Of a stretch of 64,000 bases of DNA, positions 1 through 8,382 are shown one piece after another (within the stretch, counting starts at the first letter, position 1; each line of letters starts with the position of its first letter). Origin of the DNA: Janibacter endophyticus (GTDB lineage Bacteria; Actinomycetota; Actinomycetes; Actinomycetales; Dermatophilaceae). The stretch covers positions 744,001 to 808,000 of the forward strand of contig NZ_JAFEJG010000004.1 of the NCBI RefSeq assembly GCF_016888335.1. Direction: 5' to 3'. A model generated the notes under the pieces. It was not told where the DNA came from. It did no database searches and saw only the letters and a list, made by a program, of their open reading frames with translations. The translations under genes and the position numbers were made by a program.

Positions 1-1
1 C

Positions 2-1726
2 GAGCGGATCACGGGGAAGTCGCCGGTCAACTCGCGTCGGGTCAAGCACGAGGGGCCGACGATGCTCGCCGTGGGTTCGATCGTCGGCCATCTCGATCGC
101 GATCATGCGGCTCTCTGGGGGACGGGCCTGATGGGCCCGCTGAGCGAGGACCGGCTCAAGCGTCTGCGCGGCTACGGTGACGTGAAGGTCCACGCCGTGA
201 GGGGCCGCCTCACCGCGCAGGAGCTGCGCAGCAGCCTGGGCTGGGAGGTCCCCGACGTCTACGGAGACCCAGCACTCCTCCTGCCTCGCTTCTACTCGCC
301 CCGCCGGTCGGAGGCGTCGGCGGGCTCGGTCGCCGTCGTGCCCCACTACGCCCACACGAAGCACTTCCCGTCCTCGGGCCCCGACGGCGTGCACATGGTG
401 GATGTCGCCCAGGGGCTGGAGCGGGTGGTCGACGAGATCGCCTCGGCCGACAGCGTCATCTCCACCTCGCTGCACGGCATCATCATCGCCCAGGCCTACG
501 GGGTCCCCTGGGTCTGGCTGCGGGTGGACGACCACCAGCTCGGTGGGGACCGGTTCAAGTTCAACGACTTCTTCTCGACGCTGTCGACGGACCGACCGAC
601 CCGTCATGATGTGACGAAGGGACAGGTGAAGGACCTGGACTTCGTCTCGATGGCTCGGGAGGCGACCCTGCCCGAGCTCTCCATCTCGCTCGACGACCTC
701 CTCGCCGCCTTCCCCCTGGCCGAGGGTGGGGCAGTGCCCCGCCCGTGGCAGCCGCCGCGCGTCAACGTGCGGGCCGTCGAACTGAAGAATCGGGTGACCA
801 GCATGTCGAACGTCCAACGGTTGAAGAAGGTGGCGGTCAGGTACCGCAACAGGGTCCGGAGTGGCCCGCAGCAGACCAGCGCACCGGTCGCAGTGCCCGC
901 GGCGGCCGACACCGCAGGCGTCGAGAAGGCCCTGAAGGCGATCCTCAAGGAGTTGCAGACGCAGCGCCGGACCCTGGAGACGATCCGCATCGCGGCGACG
1001 GCCGAGGTCGTGGGGTCCGTCCAGTCGTTCGTCCGTGACCGCCAGCTGGACATGCTCGCGACCCTGGAGATGCTGGCCGCGTCGGACAAGAGCTTCGCGC
1101 GGTTTGGTGACGGTGAGTTCAGGCTCCTCGTCCGCCCCGAGTTCAACCTGCGGTTCCAGGAGAACAGCCCCGCCCTGCGCGATGCCCTGGGGCAGGTCCT
1201 GTCCAGTCAGGACGAGAGCTTGCTTGTCGGATTCCCTCAGCTCTACCGCGATGCGCACTGGAGCGGCATCTGGGCAGAGCTGTGGTCAGACCTCCAGCCG
1301 TACCTCGCCGGGGGCCAGCAATACGGCAACAGCCATGTCACGAGGCCCGTGGCCTTCACCTCCCTCGGTGACCGCGGGGTCGCCCTCTGGCGGCAGGTGT
1401 GGGACGGCAGGCGCGTGGGGATCGTCACGGGTGCGGGATCGCGCTTCGACCTCGTCCCCGAGCTCTTCGACAACGTCGCCTCGACCACCACCTTCTACTC
1501 CACCGCGACCAACGGCTTCGAGGACCTCGACCGGGTCAGGGCAGAGGTCCTGGCCAGCGACGTGGACCTCGTCCTCGTCGCCCTCGGGCCGGCCGGCACG
1601 GTGCTTGCGGCGCAGCTGGCCGAGGCAGGGCGACGCAGCCTGGACATCGGGCACCTGTCCGACAGCTACGCCAACATCTTCAACGGCGCCCCTCGCCCCG
1701 AGTCGAAGCCGGTGCAGCGCTCGTAG
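2..1726 (+). CDS. polysaccharide pyruvyltransferase / GT-D glycosyltransferase fusion, 5' end outside window
   Basis: The reading frame is open to the left edge, and the first visible residues (ERITGKSP) look like the middle of the opening segment of a pyruvyltransferase, so the true start lies upstream. Visible residues 1-230 resemble the polysaccharide pyruvyl transferase family (GSIV, ALWGTG, VHAVRGRLTAQELR, GDPALLLP, then STSLHGIIIAQAYG). These enzymes move pyruvate from PEP onto wall or capsule sugars. A helical linker (about 295-335) leads to a second domain at about 345-570. It carries FARFGDGE, ALGPAG and DIGHLSDSY, typical of the GT-D glycosyltransferase fold (formerly DUF1792). Finding both domains in one chain suggests one protein adds and decorates a sugar. 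It converges on the TagF-like gene, which is consistent with a shared wall-polymer role. Domain calls are from motif memory. Confidence 0.8.
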   Translation, partial: ERITGKSPVNSRRVKHEGPTMLAVGSIVGHLDRDHAALWGTGLMGPLSEDRLKRLRGYGDVKVHAVRGRLTAQELRSSLGWEVPDVYGDPALLLPRFYSPRRSEASAGSVAVVPHYAHTKHFPSSGPDGVHMVDVAQGLERVVDEIASADSVISTSLHGIIIAQAYGVPWVWLRVDDHQLGGDRFKFNDFFSTLSTDRPTRHDVTKGQVKDLDFVSMAREATLPELSISLDDLLAAFPLAEGGAVPRPWQPPRVNVRAVELKNRVTSMSNVQRLKKVAVRYRNRVRSGPQQTSAPVAVPAAADTAGVEKALKAILKELQTQRRTLETIRIAATAEVVGSVQSFVRDRQLDMLATLEMLAASDKSFARFGDGEFRLLVRPEFNLRFQENSPALRDALGQVLSSQDESLLVGFPQLYRDAHWSGIWAELWSDLQPYLAGGQQYGNSHVTRPVAFTSLGDRGVALWRQVWDGRRVGIVTGAGSRFDLVPELFDNVASTTTFYSTATNGFEDLDRVRAEVLASDVDLVLVALGPAGTVLAAQLAEAGRRSLDIGHLSDSYANIFNGAPRPESKPVQRS

Positions 1727-1766
1727 ATTGCTGCTGACGCCGGGCCTGACGACCTCGTGCGCGGTC

Positions 1767-4700
1767 TCAGGGACTGAGCTCCCCCGGCCCGCCGAGGGCT
1801 GCGTCGACGACCCGGGCAGCGGCATGCCCGTCGTCGTGCGGTGCGAAGCGTGCGACGAACTCCTCGATGCCCGGCCACGGACCGGCGTCGTCGGCGAGGG
1901 CCTGGCGCAGCGCTGCGCACAGCTCGTCGTCGGTGGTGGTCACCGGCCCGGGCACCTCTGCCTCGTAGTCGAGGTAGAAGCCCCGGAGGTCGTCCCGGTA
2001 GGACTCCAGGTCGTACGCGTGGAAGATCATCGGCCGGCGGAGCAGGGCGTAGTCGAAGAAGACCGACGAATAGTCGGTGACGAGCACATCGCTGACGAGA
2101 TAGAGCTCCTGGATCTCGGGATAGTGCGAGACGTCGATGACATGTCGGCGCAGATTGTCCGGCACGGCGACACGGTCGGCGATGAGGACGTGCATGCGCA
2201 GCAGGAGGACGACGTCGTCGCCGAGCTCCTCGACGAGCCGTTCGAGGTCGAAGGGGAGCTCGAAAGAGAACCCCCGCCGCCCCTTCGAGTCGTCGCGGAA
2301 GGTGGGGGCGTAGAGGACGACCTTCTTGCCCTCGGGCAGCTGGATGCGTTGACGCACCTGGTCGAGGAGCCCTGGGGCCGGCTCCGAGCAGAGGACGTCG
2401 TTGCGCGGGTACCCGGACTCGAGGACGTCACCCTCGTACCGGAAGGCGGACCGGAAGGCCCCGGTCGCGTAGGGGCTGGGGGAGAGCAGGGTCGTCCACT
2501 GGGCGACGGCCGTGCTGACCCGGTCGACGTAGCCGTCGTCGCGGCCGACGATCTCGTCGAGGTCATGCAGCATCCGCTTGAGCGGTGTGCCGTGCCAGGT
2601 CTGGACGTAGACCCCGTCCCTGCGCCGCCGGATGTAGTGCGGGAAGTTCTGGTTGTTGACCCAGTGGCTCGCCCGGCCCAGGTGCCAGAAGTAGGCAGGT
2701 GAGAGCCTCTCGACCACGACCAGGCCCGGGTCCCACACAGGGACGGCCCGGTTGTACACCCAGATCTTCGGGCGTGGGTCCCGGCGCCGGACGAGCTCCT
2801 CATAGATGTAGCGCGGGCTGTCGCTGTACTGACGACCGATCCCGCTCTCGAAGACGATCGCCTCGCGAGCCGGCATCATCCGGGCGAGCGTGAAGAGGCG
2901 ACGCATCACGGGGAAGTAGGCGGGGTGCCGCCGGGCCTTCTTCAGGCCGAGCTGCACGAGCTCGCTGCTCGACAGGGACGACCAGAGCGAGCGGTCGCGG
3001 TGCGCGTCCCGGATCGCAGCCACGACGCGCTCGTTGTTGCGGCGGTCGCGGTGCGCGATGAACCGCGACGCCCTGGTCCGGTAGCGCGCCTCGATGGTGC
3101 AGCCGCGACGGAGCACCCCGTCGAGGAGCACCAGGGCCTTATCGAGATCGTGCGCGATGGGCCCGGGCAGCTCGTTGGGGAGGTCGAGGTGACTTCCCCA
3201 CCGACCGAGGAACTGCTGGGTGTCGAACTGGAAGTAGACGACCGGCTTGTCGAGAAAGGAGAAGTCGAAGCCCGGGCTGGAGTAGTCGGTGACGAGGGCC
3301 GCGCTCTCCTTGAGCAGACGCTGGACGTCGACCTCGCCCTGGTGGACCACCCGCACGCCGTCCGCCTCGAAGTGCTGGGTGAAGTGCTGCATGTTCGGGT
3401 GGAGGCAGAAGACGACGTGTGCGTCGTGCTCCCGGAGCATCGTGGCCAGGCGAGGGCTCGTGAGGAAGTCCCGCCACTGCTGGAAGTACTCGGTGGTGGT
3501 GAAGACGTCCGGGTCCTGCAACCAGTCGCGCCAGGTCGGCAGCACGAGGATCTGACCGGGGACCTCCGGGGTCTCCCCGTCGAAGAGAGCGTCGAACCGG
3601 GACAGCCCGGTCACCGCAACCTCGTCGGGCCGGTAGCCGAAGTCCTGGACGATGTACTCCTTCTCTCGCTCGGAGGAGACGAGGAAGAGGTCGGTCTCGA
3701 AGGACGGGGCCTTCTTGCCATAGTTCGGCGCCATCCACTTGGTCCCCATGACGCCGTGCTGGAGGAAGACCTTGGGGGCTCTCATCCGCCGGGCGAAGCC
3801 GGGCGCTCTCGTCGGGTAGAGGAAGTTCGGGTGGTGGGTGCCGATGAGACGGTCCGCCCGCAGGATGGTGTCGATGTGCTCGGGCGAGCGGAACTCGAGG
3901 ACGTGGTCGAGGCCGTCGAGGTTGCGGCGCTCGGGGGAGTCTTTCTCGATGACGTAGTAGGCATCGATCTCGGGGTGGTGCTCACGCAGGTACCGGAAGA
4001 GGTGGAGGCCGTTGTCCTGAGCCTTGTACGGCCGCTCGCCGATGAGCCACACGGGCTTGGCGGCAGGCCGGTGGCGGGCCCACGGCATGGCGATCCGGGC
4101 GGTGCTCGAGGTGAGATGGCGGTAGGCCTCGGTGGGGAAGAGCTCGAGGTGGAAGGAGGGGTACCTCGCCTTGAAGGTGTAGTACGGCGTGATGCCCAGG
4201 GTCGTGCTGCCGGCGGTGACCGAGCCCTCGCGCGTCGCCTGGCGCACGAGGTACGGCGTCCGTCCGACCCGCCCTCCGGCCGTGCCTCCGGTCACCGTGA
4301 CGGCTTCGAGCCAGGGGTCGGCGATGGTGTCGGCGTCGAGGTCTCCGTCGAGGTCGACCCGGAAGTCGTGCGAGGCCGTGAAGGTGTAGACGTGCGCCCC
4401 GCGACTGCGTTGGGAGCGTGCGGCGTCGTGCACCAGGTGCGCGGGGCCGACTGCCCGGTACCTGCCGGTCCGGCCGACGAGCACGAGGCGGGCCTCGGTG
4501 AGGGCGTCGCCGCGGGTGAGGACCGAGCCGGAGATCTCCAGCCTGCCCTCCCTGATGCGCAGGCTGGCGACGTCGACTCTCATGGTCTGGCGGACCGGGG
4601 CATCCAGCGAGAGGGCGAGGTGGCCGTTGCCGTTGACGAAGGGGTGGACCTCGCGACCGCCCTGCGTCGTCGTGGGGGCCAGGGGCGGCGGCGGCATCCA

Positions 4701-5144
4701 CCGGAAGCGCCCCAGCGGTACGCGGTAGGAGAGGGTCTCGCCGGACCGGACGATCTCGGTGGCGAAGGGGGGAGGACGCTCCTGGTCGGAGGTGACGGAC
4801 ATCCACACGCTGGTCTGGTCGGCGTCGCCGTCCTCGGGCCGTGCGGGGTGACTGTCGACGACATCGAGGTCGAGGGTGCTCCGGTGCCGCAGGACCTGAT
4901 CGCCGGCCACCTCGAGCGGGGTGGTCTGCCACGCGCCGGCATGGATCCATGTCTCATCGATGAGCAGCCAGAGGTCTTCGAGCTGCAGCGATGTGCCGGT
5001 GAAGGCCTCGATGGTCAGGCTTCGGCCTGACTGCGTCACGTCGAGCCGGATGCGGGAGTAGGGGCCGACCTCGACGGGGAGTGCCGCGCGGCGCTCGCGT
5101 CGGGCGGCGAGGGCCTTCTGGGCCATGAGGGCAAGAGAGGGCAT
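1767..5144 (-). CDS. double CDP-glycerol glycerophosphotransferase (TagF/TarF-like teichoic acid polymerase)
   Basis: A protein of 1125 aa that probably transfers glycerol-phosphate, or a related polyol-phosphate, from its CDP form onto a wall polymer at the inner membrane face. The first ~360 residues are a beta-rich region I do not recognise. Two TagF-like catalytic domains follow. The first (about 365-700) has WLIGERPYKAQDNG, FLQHGVMG and VTDYSSPGFDF. The second (about 745-1110) has YVQTWHGTPLKR, YAPTFRDD, LLRMH and VTDYSSVFFDY. Both keep the paired His and the TDYSS motif, so both look active. The ATG at 5144 is chosen because the Stealth gene stops 10 bp upstream; a longer frame would overlap it. 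It is third in the operon that starts at 7745. A second ATG at 5126 is possible. Confidence 0.88.
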   Translation of the reverse strand: MPSLALMAQKALAARRERRAALPVEVGPYSRIRLDVTQSGRSLTIEAFTGTSLQLEDLWLLIDETWIHAGAWQTTPLEVAGDQVLRHRSTLDLDVVDSHPARPEDGDADQTSVWMSVTSDQERPPPFATEIVRSGETLSYRVPLGRFRWMPPPPLAPTTTQGGREVHPFVNGNGHLALSLDAPVRQTMRVDVASLRIREGRLEISGSVLTRGDALTEARLVLVGRTGRYRAVGPAHLVHDAARSQRSRGAHVYTFTASHDFRVDLDGDLDADTIADPWLEAVTVTGGTAGGRVGRTPYLVRQATREGSVTAGSTTLGITPYYTFKARYPSFHLELFPTEAYRHLTSSTARIAMPWARHRPAAKPVWLIGERPYKAQDNGLHLFRYLREHHPEIDAYYVIEKDSPERRNLDGLDHVLEFRSPEHIDTILRADRLIGTHHPNFLYPTRAPGFARRMRAPKVFLQHGVMGTKWMAPNYGKKAPSFETDLFLVSSEREKEYIVQDFGYRPDEVAVTGLSRFDALFDGETPEVPGQILVLPTWRDWLQDPDVFTTTEYFQQWRDFLTSPRLATMLREHDAHVVFCLHPNMQHFTQHFEADGVRVVHQGEVDVQRLLKESAALVTDYSSPGFDFSFLDKPVVYFQFDTQQFLGRWGSHLDLPNELPGPIAHDLDKALVLLDGVLRRGCTIEARYRTRASRFIAHRDRRNNERVVAAIRDAHRDRSLWSSLSSSELVQLGLKKARRHPAYFPVMRRLFTLARMMPAREAIVFESGIGRQYSDSPRYIYEELVRRRDPRPKIWVYNRAVPVWDPGLVVVERLSPAYFWHLGRASHWVNNQNFPHYIRRRRDGVYVQTWHGTPLKRMLHDLDEIVGRDDGYVDRVSTAVAQWTTLLSPSPYATGAFRSAFRYEGDVLESGYPRNDVLCSEPAPGLLDQVRQRIQLPEGKKVVLYAPTFRDDSKGRRGFSFELPFDLERLVEELGDDVVLLLRMHVLIADRVAVPDNLRRHVIDVSHYPEIQELYLVSDVLVTDYSSVFFDYALLRRPMIFHAYDLESYRDDLRGFYLDYEAEVPGPVTTTDDELCAALRQALADDAGPWPGIEEFVARFAPHDDGHAAARVVDAALGGPGELSP

Positions 5145-5154
5145 GGGCTCAGTT

Positions 5155-6750
5155 CTACTCGGTGACTTCGTACGGCGAGGGGAAGGGCAGGAGCGTGGTG
5201 AGGATCCGCTCGACCCGGGAGGCTGCCAGCCCTTCGTCGACCTGCGTGGTCTCGTTGAGGCAGAAGCAGTCCAGGTCTGCACGGACGAGCATCCGCTCGA
5301 TCCGGGCGTCAGCCGCGGGGTCGGCCAGGTCGATGAACTCGTAGGTGGTCCCCGACGGGACGGCCCGGCCGGTCTCGTCGGCCCACCAGGCCTGCAGCTG
5401 GGAGGCGAACGAGAGGTCGGTGGGGGAGCGGAAGCGCGCGGCGCTCGTCCGGGTCACCAGGTCGGGGCAGGCCGCGTCGATGTCCTCGAGAACGTCGCGC
5501 CGCTGCGGGTGGGGGGTGTGCCGGGGGCGCGTCGCGGGACGGCGGCCGAAGCGCTCCTCCATGAGCGTCCGGGCGTTCTTGAAGGCCTGCACGACGGGCA
5601 GCTCGTCGGCCGAGACCTCGCCCTCGTCCACGGGAACCATGGACGGAAAGTACCGGAGCAGCCCGGAGGCGGTGAAGAAGTACTCTGGCCGCAGGGGGCG
5701 GGCGAGGAAGACGTCGTCGTTGAGGTACAGGTAGTGCTGCGCCAGGCCAGGGATCCGGTGGAGGTTCGCCTCGATCGCGTGCGAGCTGAAGGTGGGCAGG
5801 TGCGAGGGGTCGGCGAAGATCTCGTCGTGCCGGACGACACGGACCTGCGGATGGTCGGTGTCGAGCCACGAGGGGACCTGACCGTTGGTGACGACGAAGA
5901 TCGTCCGCACCCAGCTGGCGTAGGCGGCGACGGAGCGCAGCGAGTAGCGCAGCTCGTCTCGGCTCGTGAAGCGCGACGGCGACCACGAGCTCTCGTGTCC
6001 GGCAGCGGACCCGGGCAGTCCGCGGGCCTCGGCGAAGTCGCGCTGCCAGCCAGGGTCGTCGGAGTCCACCCACGTGTAGACGACGTCGATCGGGAAGGCC
6101 ACCTGCTCGAGCGTCGGCGAAGGGGGATCCGCCGCCGGCTGCTCGAGGGCACCGGGCGGGATGGTCCGGGCGTACGGGTTGGGGCGGGGTGCCACGAGCG
6201 TGCCCACAGGCAGGAGGGGGCCATCGGGCGAGGGCCGGGCAGAGGAGATCTCGTCCCACACCTCGAGGTCCACGCCGAGCTCACGCGTCGGGAGGAGTCT
6301 CCCGGCGAGCGAGACCTGTGGTGCGAAGACGCGCAAGACGTCGCCGGCTCGCAGCTCAGGGGTCGAGGACATTGCGGCCACCGGGCCACGGCCCGACGGA
6401 GCGAGCCGGGCGATGTGCAGCCGGCGGTCGGCTCCCAGCGCCCGCAGGGCGACGCGGACCCGCTCGGTGTCCGTGGACGACACGACAACACGGTGCGGCT
6501 GGTCGTCCAGGCTCGGGAGGGTCCGCTGGGGGATACCGGCGTGAGCGAGGACGTCGACGACGAGATCTCGGCACTCGTCCCGCAAGGCCCAGGCGTCGAA
6601 GCGGTCGACGATCTCTGCGTGCAGCACGGACCGTCCGCGCCGGATCTGACGGGTCTCGCCCGGTGAGGCGTCCCCGATCGCGACCGGCCGGGTGCCGTCC
6701 CGCACGGCTCTTGCGTGGCGCCGGGCCCGCGCGCCTAGGTCGCCGAGCAC
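5155..6750 (-). CDS. Stealth-family capsular/wall polysaccharide phosphotransferase
   Basis: Stealth proteins move a hexose-1-phosphate from a nucleotide sugar onto an acceptor, making phosphodiester-linked polysaccharide. All four conserved regions are visible: CR1 near residue 216 (IDVVYTWVDSDDPGW), CR2 near 258 (SRDELRYSLRSV, then FVVTNGQ), CR3 near 320 (SSHAIEANLHRIPGL, YLNDDVF) and CR4 near 493 (DCFCLNET). A 200-residue N-terminal part precedes them. No ATG is available upstream of CR1 except at 6372. I chose GTG 6750, which keeps the N-terminal domain, but a start anywhere between 6750 and the upstream stop at 6867 is possible. It sits between a family-2 glycosyltransferase and the TagF-like gene on the same strand, so all three probably build one phosphate-containing polymer. 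Confidence 0.85.
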   Translation of the reverse strand: MLGDLGARARRHARAVRDGTRPVAIGDASPGETRQIRRGRSVLHAEIVDRFDAWALRDECRDLVVDVLAHAGIPQRTLPSLDDQPHRVVVSSTDTERVRVALRALGADRRLHIARLAPSGRGPVAAMSSTPELRAGDVLRVFAPQVSLAGRLLPTRELGVDLEVWDEISSARPSPDGPLLPVGTLVAPRPNPYARTIPPGALEQPAADPPSPTLEQVAFPIDVVYTWVDSDDPGWQRDFAEARGLPGSAAGHESSWSPSRFTSRDELRYSLRSVAAYASWVRTIFVVTNGQVPSWLDTDHPQVRVVRHDEIFADPSHLPTFSSHAIEANLHRIPGLAQHYLYLNDDVFLARPLRPEYFFTASGLLRYFPSMVPVDEGEVSADELPVVQAFKNARTLMEERFGRRPATRPRHTPHPQRRDVLEDIDAACPDLVTRTSAARFRSPTDLSFASQLQAWWADETGRAVPSGTTYEFIDLADPAADARIERMLVRADLDCFCLNETTQVDEGLAASRVERILTTLLPFPSPYEVTE

Positions 6751-6866
6751 GACCCAGGGCCTGCTGCGTTGGGCGTGCCGGTGGACATGGATCGGTTCCT
6801 CGGTGACATAGACAGGGACGGGACGCTTCGTGCTGCCACGGTAGAGCAGGGGACCGGTGGCCGCGG

Positions 6867-7745
6867 TCAGATGATGGGTGGCTGCCCGAGGCGCGCGAGC
6901 CGGAGCACGGTGCGCCACCGTATGGGGCGGCGTCCGCCGGGGTCTGTCGTGACGCCCTCGCGGAAGCCGGCGAACCAGGCTCGGAGGCTGTCCGGGTCGC
7001 GCCAGTTCCTCAGCACCGTGATGGCGGCCCAGACCGCAACGTAGACGACGGCCAGCGGCCACGGCAGGTTGCGCCGCGCGACCCAGACCCGGTTGCGCGA
7101 GTTGAGTCGCCAGTAGAGGTCGTGCCGGGTCGCGGCCGTGGCCGGGTGGTGGATGACGACCGCGGGGTCGTAGACCAGCTCCCAGCCGTGGTCGCGCAGG
7201 CGCCAGGCCAGCTCGATCCCCTCGTGGCCGAAGAAGAACGATCCCGGGAAACCGCCGACCTCCTCGTAGGCGGTGCGGCGGACGACCACCACCCCTTCGC
7301 ACACCGCGAAGGCGGGACCCCCGACACCAGGGTCTCCGACGTGGGCGCGGGGGACCCACCGTCGGACGGTGACGCCGTCGGTGTCGGCGACCCGTGCGTG
7401 GACGAGGGCGAGGCGCTGGTCGGCGCGGAGGCGGCCGATGGCGTACGACAGGGCGTTGCTGTCGCGCAACCAGGCGTCGTTGTCGAGGAAGAGGACGAAC
7501 TCGGACGTGCCGTGGCTCGCCCCGATGTTCCGGCCCTCGGCCGGGCCGACGTTCTCCTCGAGATAGATGGTCTGCACGTCGTCGGGGAAGCCGTGCGGCT
7601 CCCAGCCGTTGCCGACGAGGATGAGGCGGACGTCGACCCCGGTCTGGGACCGTGCGGACTTCAGGGCGTGCAAGGTCTCCGTGTGCCGGTCGCCCTGGCT
7701 GAGGACGACGACGTCGATCGTCGGGGTCCCGGTGACCGCCTGCAT
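6867..7745 (-). CDS. family 2 glycosyltransferase, first gene of the GT-Stealth-TagF operon
   Basis: A 292-aa GT-A type glycosyltransferase. The nucleotide-binding start is IDVVVLSQGDR, the metal/sugar site is FLDNDAWLRD, and the acidic acceptor motif lies in GHEGIELAWRLRDHGW. A hydrophobic stretch near the C-terminus (VVYVAVWAAITVL) probably holds it at the membrane. The ATG at 7745 is fixed by a strong AGGAGGAGGT Shine-Dalgarno site 5 nt upstream. A TACCCT -10 box at 7794-7789 lies about 45 bp upstream, next to the 11-bp phased GGTG repeats shared with tagD. The C-terminal IRWRTVLRLARLGQPPII closely matches the end of the glycosyltransferase at 13514-14425, so the two are paralogues. The sugar transferred cannot be read from sequence. 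Confidence 0.85.
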   Translation of the reverse strand: MQAVTGTPTIDVVVLSQGDRHTETLHALKSARSQTGVDVRLILVGNGWEPHGFPDDVQTIYLEENVGPAEGRNIGASHGTSEFVLFLDNDAWLRDSNALSYAIGRLRADQRLALVHARVADTDGVTVRRWVPRAHVGDPGVGGPAFAVCEGVVVVRRTAYEEVGGFPGSFFFGHEGIELAWRLRDHGWELVYDPAVVIHHPATAATRHDLYWRLNSRNRVWVARRNLPWPLAVVYVAVWAAITVLRNWRDPDSLRAWFAGFREGVTTDPGGRRPIRWRTVLRLARLGQPPII

Positions 7746-7911
7746 GGATGACCTCCTCCTGGGGCGCCCCGCGGACACCACGCCCTCCAGGGTAAATGCG
7801 ACGAGGCCGATGGGTGAACGCCCGGTGTCGGCACGGTGGAGCCTGCAGGGGTGCACCGCCTAGACTCCGGTGACCCCCAGCTCCCCGCTCCGGTAACGAG
7901 GTTCATCGCCC
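7746..7911. promoter_or_regulatory. divergent promoter region of tagD and the GT-Stealth-TagF operon with phased PHO-like repeats
   Basis: The -10 candidates are TAGACT at 7861-7866 for tagD (start 7912) and TACCCT at 7794-7789 on the minus strand for the glycosyltransferase operon (start 7745). Between them lie three heptamers exactly 11 bp apart: GGTGAAC 7813-7819, GGTGTCG 7824-7830 and GGTGGAG 7835-7841. The block is 18 bp from one -10 and 19 bp from the other, so it covers the -35 position of both promoters. The first unit matches the PhoP/RegX3 half-site GTTCACC read on the minus strand; the other two are degenerate. Its role in control is inferred. Confidence 0.5.
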
Positions 7912-8373
7912 ATGGGCAAGACCGTCCTCACGTACGGCACGTTCGATCTCTTCCACATCGGTCACCTCAACATCCTCAAGAGGCTGCGCGAGTACGGGGA
8001 CCGGCTGATCGTCGGGGTCTCGACCGACGAGTTCAACGCGATCAAGGGCAAGAAGCCGGTCGTGCCGTTCGAGCAGCGCCTCGAGATCGTCCAGAGCATC
8101 CGGTACGTCGACCTCGCCATCCCCGAGGACCGCTGGGCCCAGAAGCGCGAGGACATCGCCACCTACGACGTCGACATCCTCGGGATGGGCGCGGACTGGG
8201 AGGGCAAGTTCGACGACCTCGCCGACGTGGTCGAGCTCGTCTACCTGCCCCGGACCGACGGGATCTCGACGACGGAGATGAAGAGGGTGCTCAGCGCCTT
8301 CGACGCCCGCCACGTCGAGGAGCTCAAGAGCACGATCGACAGCATCGCGCAGATCGTCAAGGAGCTCAGCTGA
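7912..8373 (+). CDS. tagD: glycerol-3-phosphate cytidylyltransferase
   Basis: Makes CDP-glycerol from CTP and sn-glycerol-3-phosphate, the donor for glycerol-phosphate wall polymers and thus the likely substrate of the TagF-like gene across the divergent promoter. The 153-aa length is near that of TagD-type enzymes. The nucleotidyltransferase signature is complete: YGTFDLFHIGHLNIL near the N-terminus (HxGH), RLIVGVSTDEFN, and RTDGISTTEMK near residue 118. Some two dozen extra residues at the C-terminus look helical. The transcript probably starts near 7873, after the TAGACT box, leaving a leader of about 40 nt. No strong Shine-Dalgarno site is evident. It is convergent with the DUF1932 gene, with only 9 bp between stops. 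Confidence 0.95.
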   Translation: MGKTVLTYGTFDLFHIGHLNILKRLREYGDRLIVGVSTDEFNAIKGKKPVVPFEQRLEIVQSIRYVDLAIPEDRWAQKREDIATYDVDILGMGADWEGKFDDLADVVELVYLPRTDGISTTEMKRVLSAFDARHVEELKSTIDSIAQIVKELS

Positions 8374-8382
8374 ACCTGTCGG

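Noticed and set aside
2925-5030. Long open frame (over 700 codons) on the plus strand opposite the TagF-like gene
   Set aside because: A shadow frame caused by high GC3 of the real gene. It has no recognisable motif, while the minus strand has two complete TagF-type domains. The same applies to most other long antisense frames.
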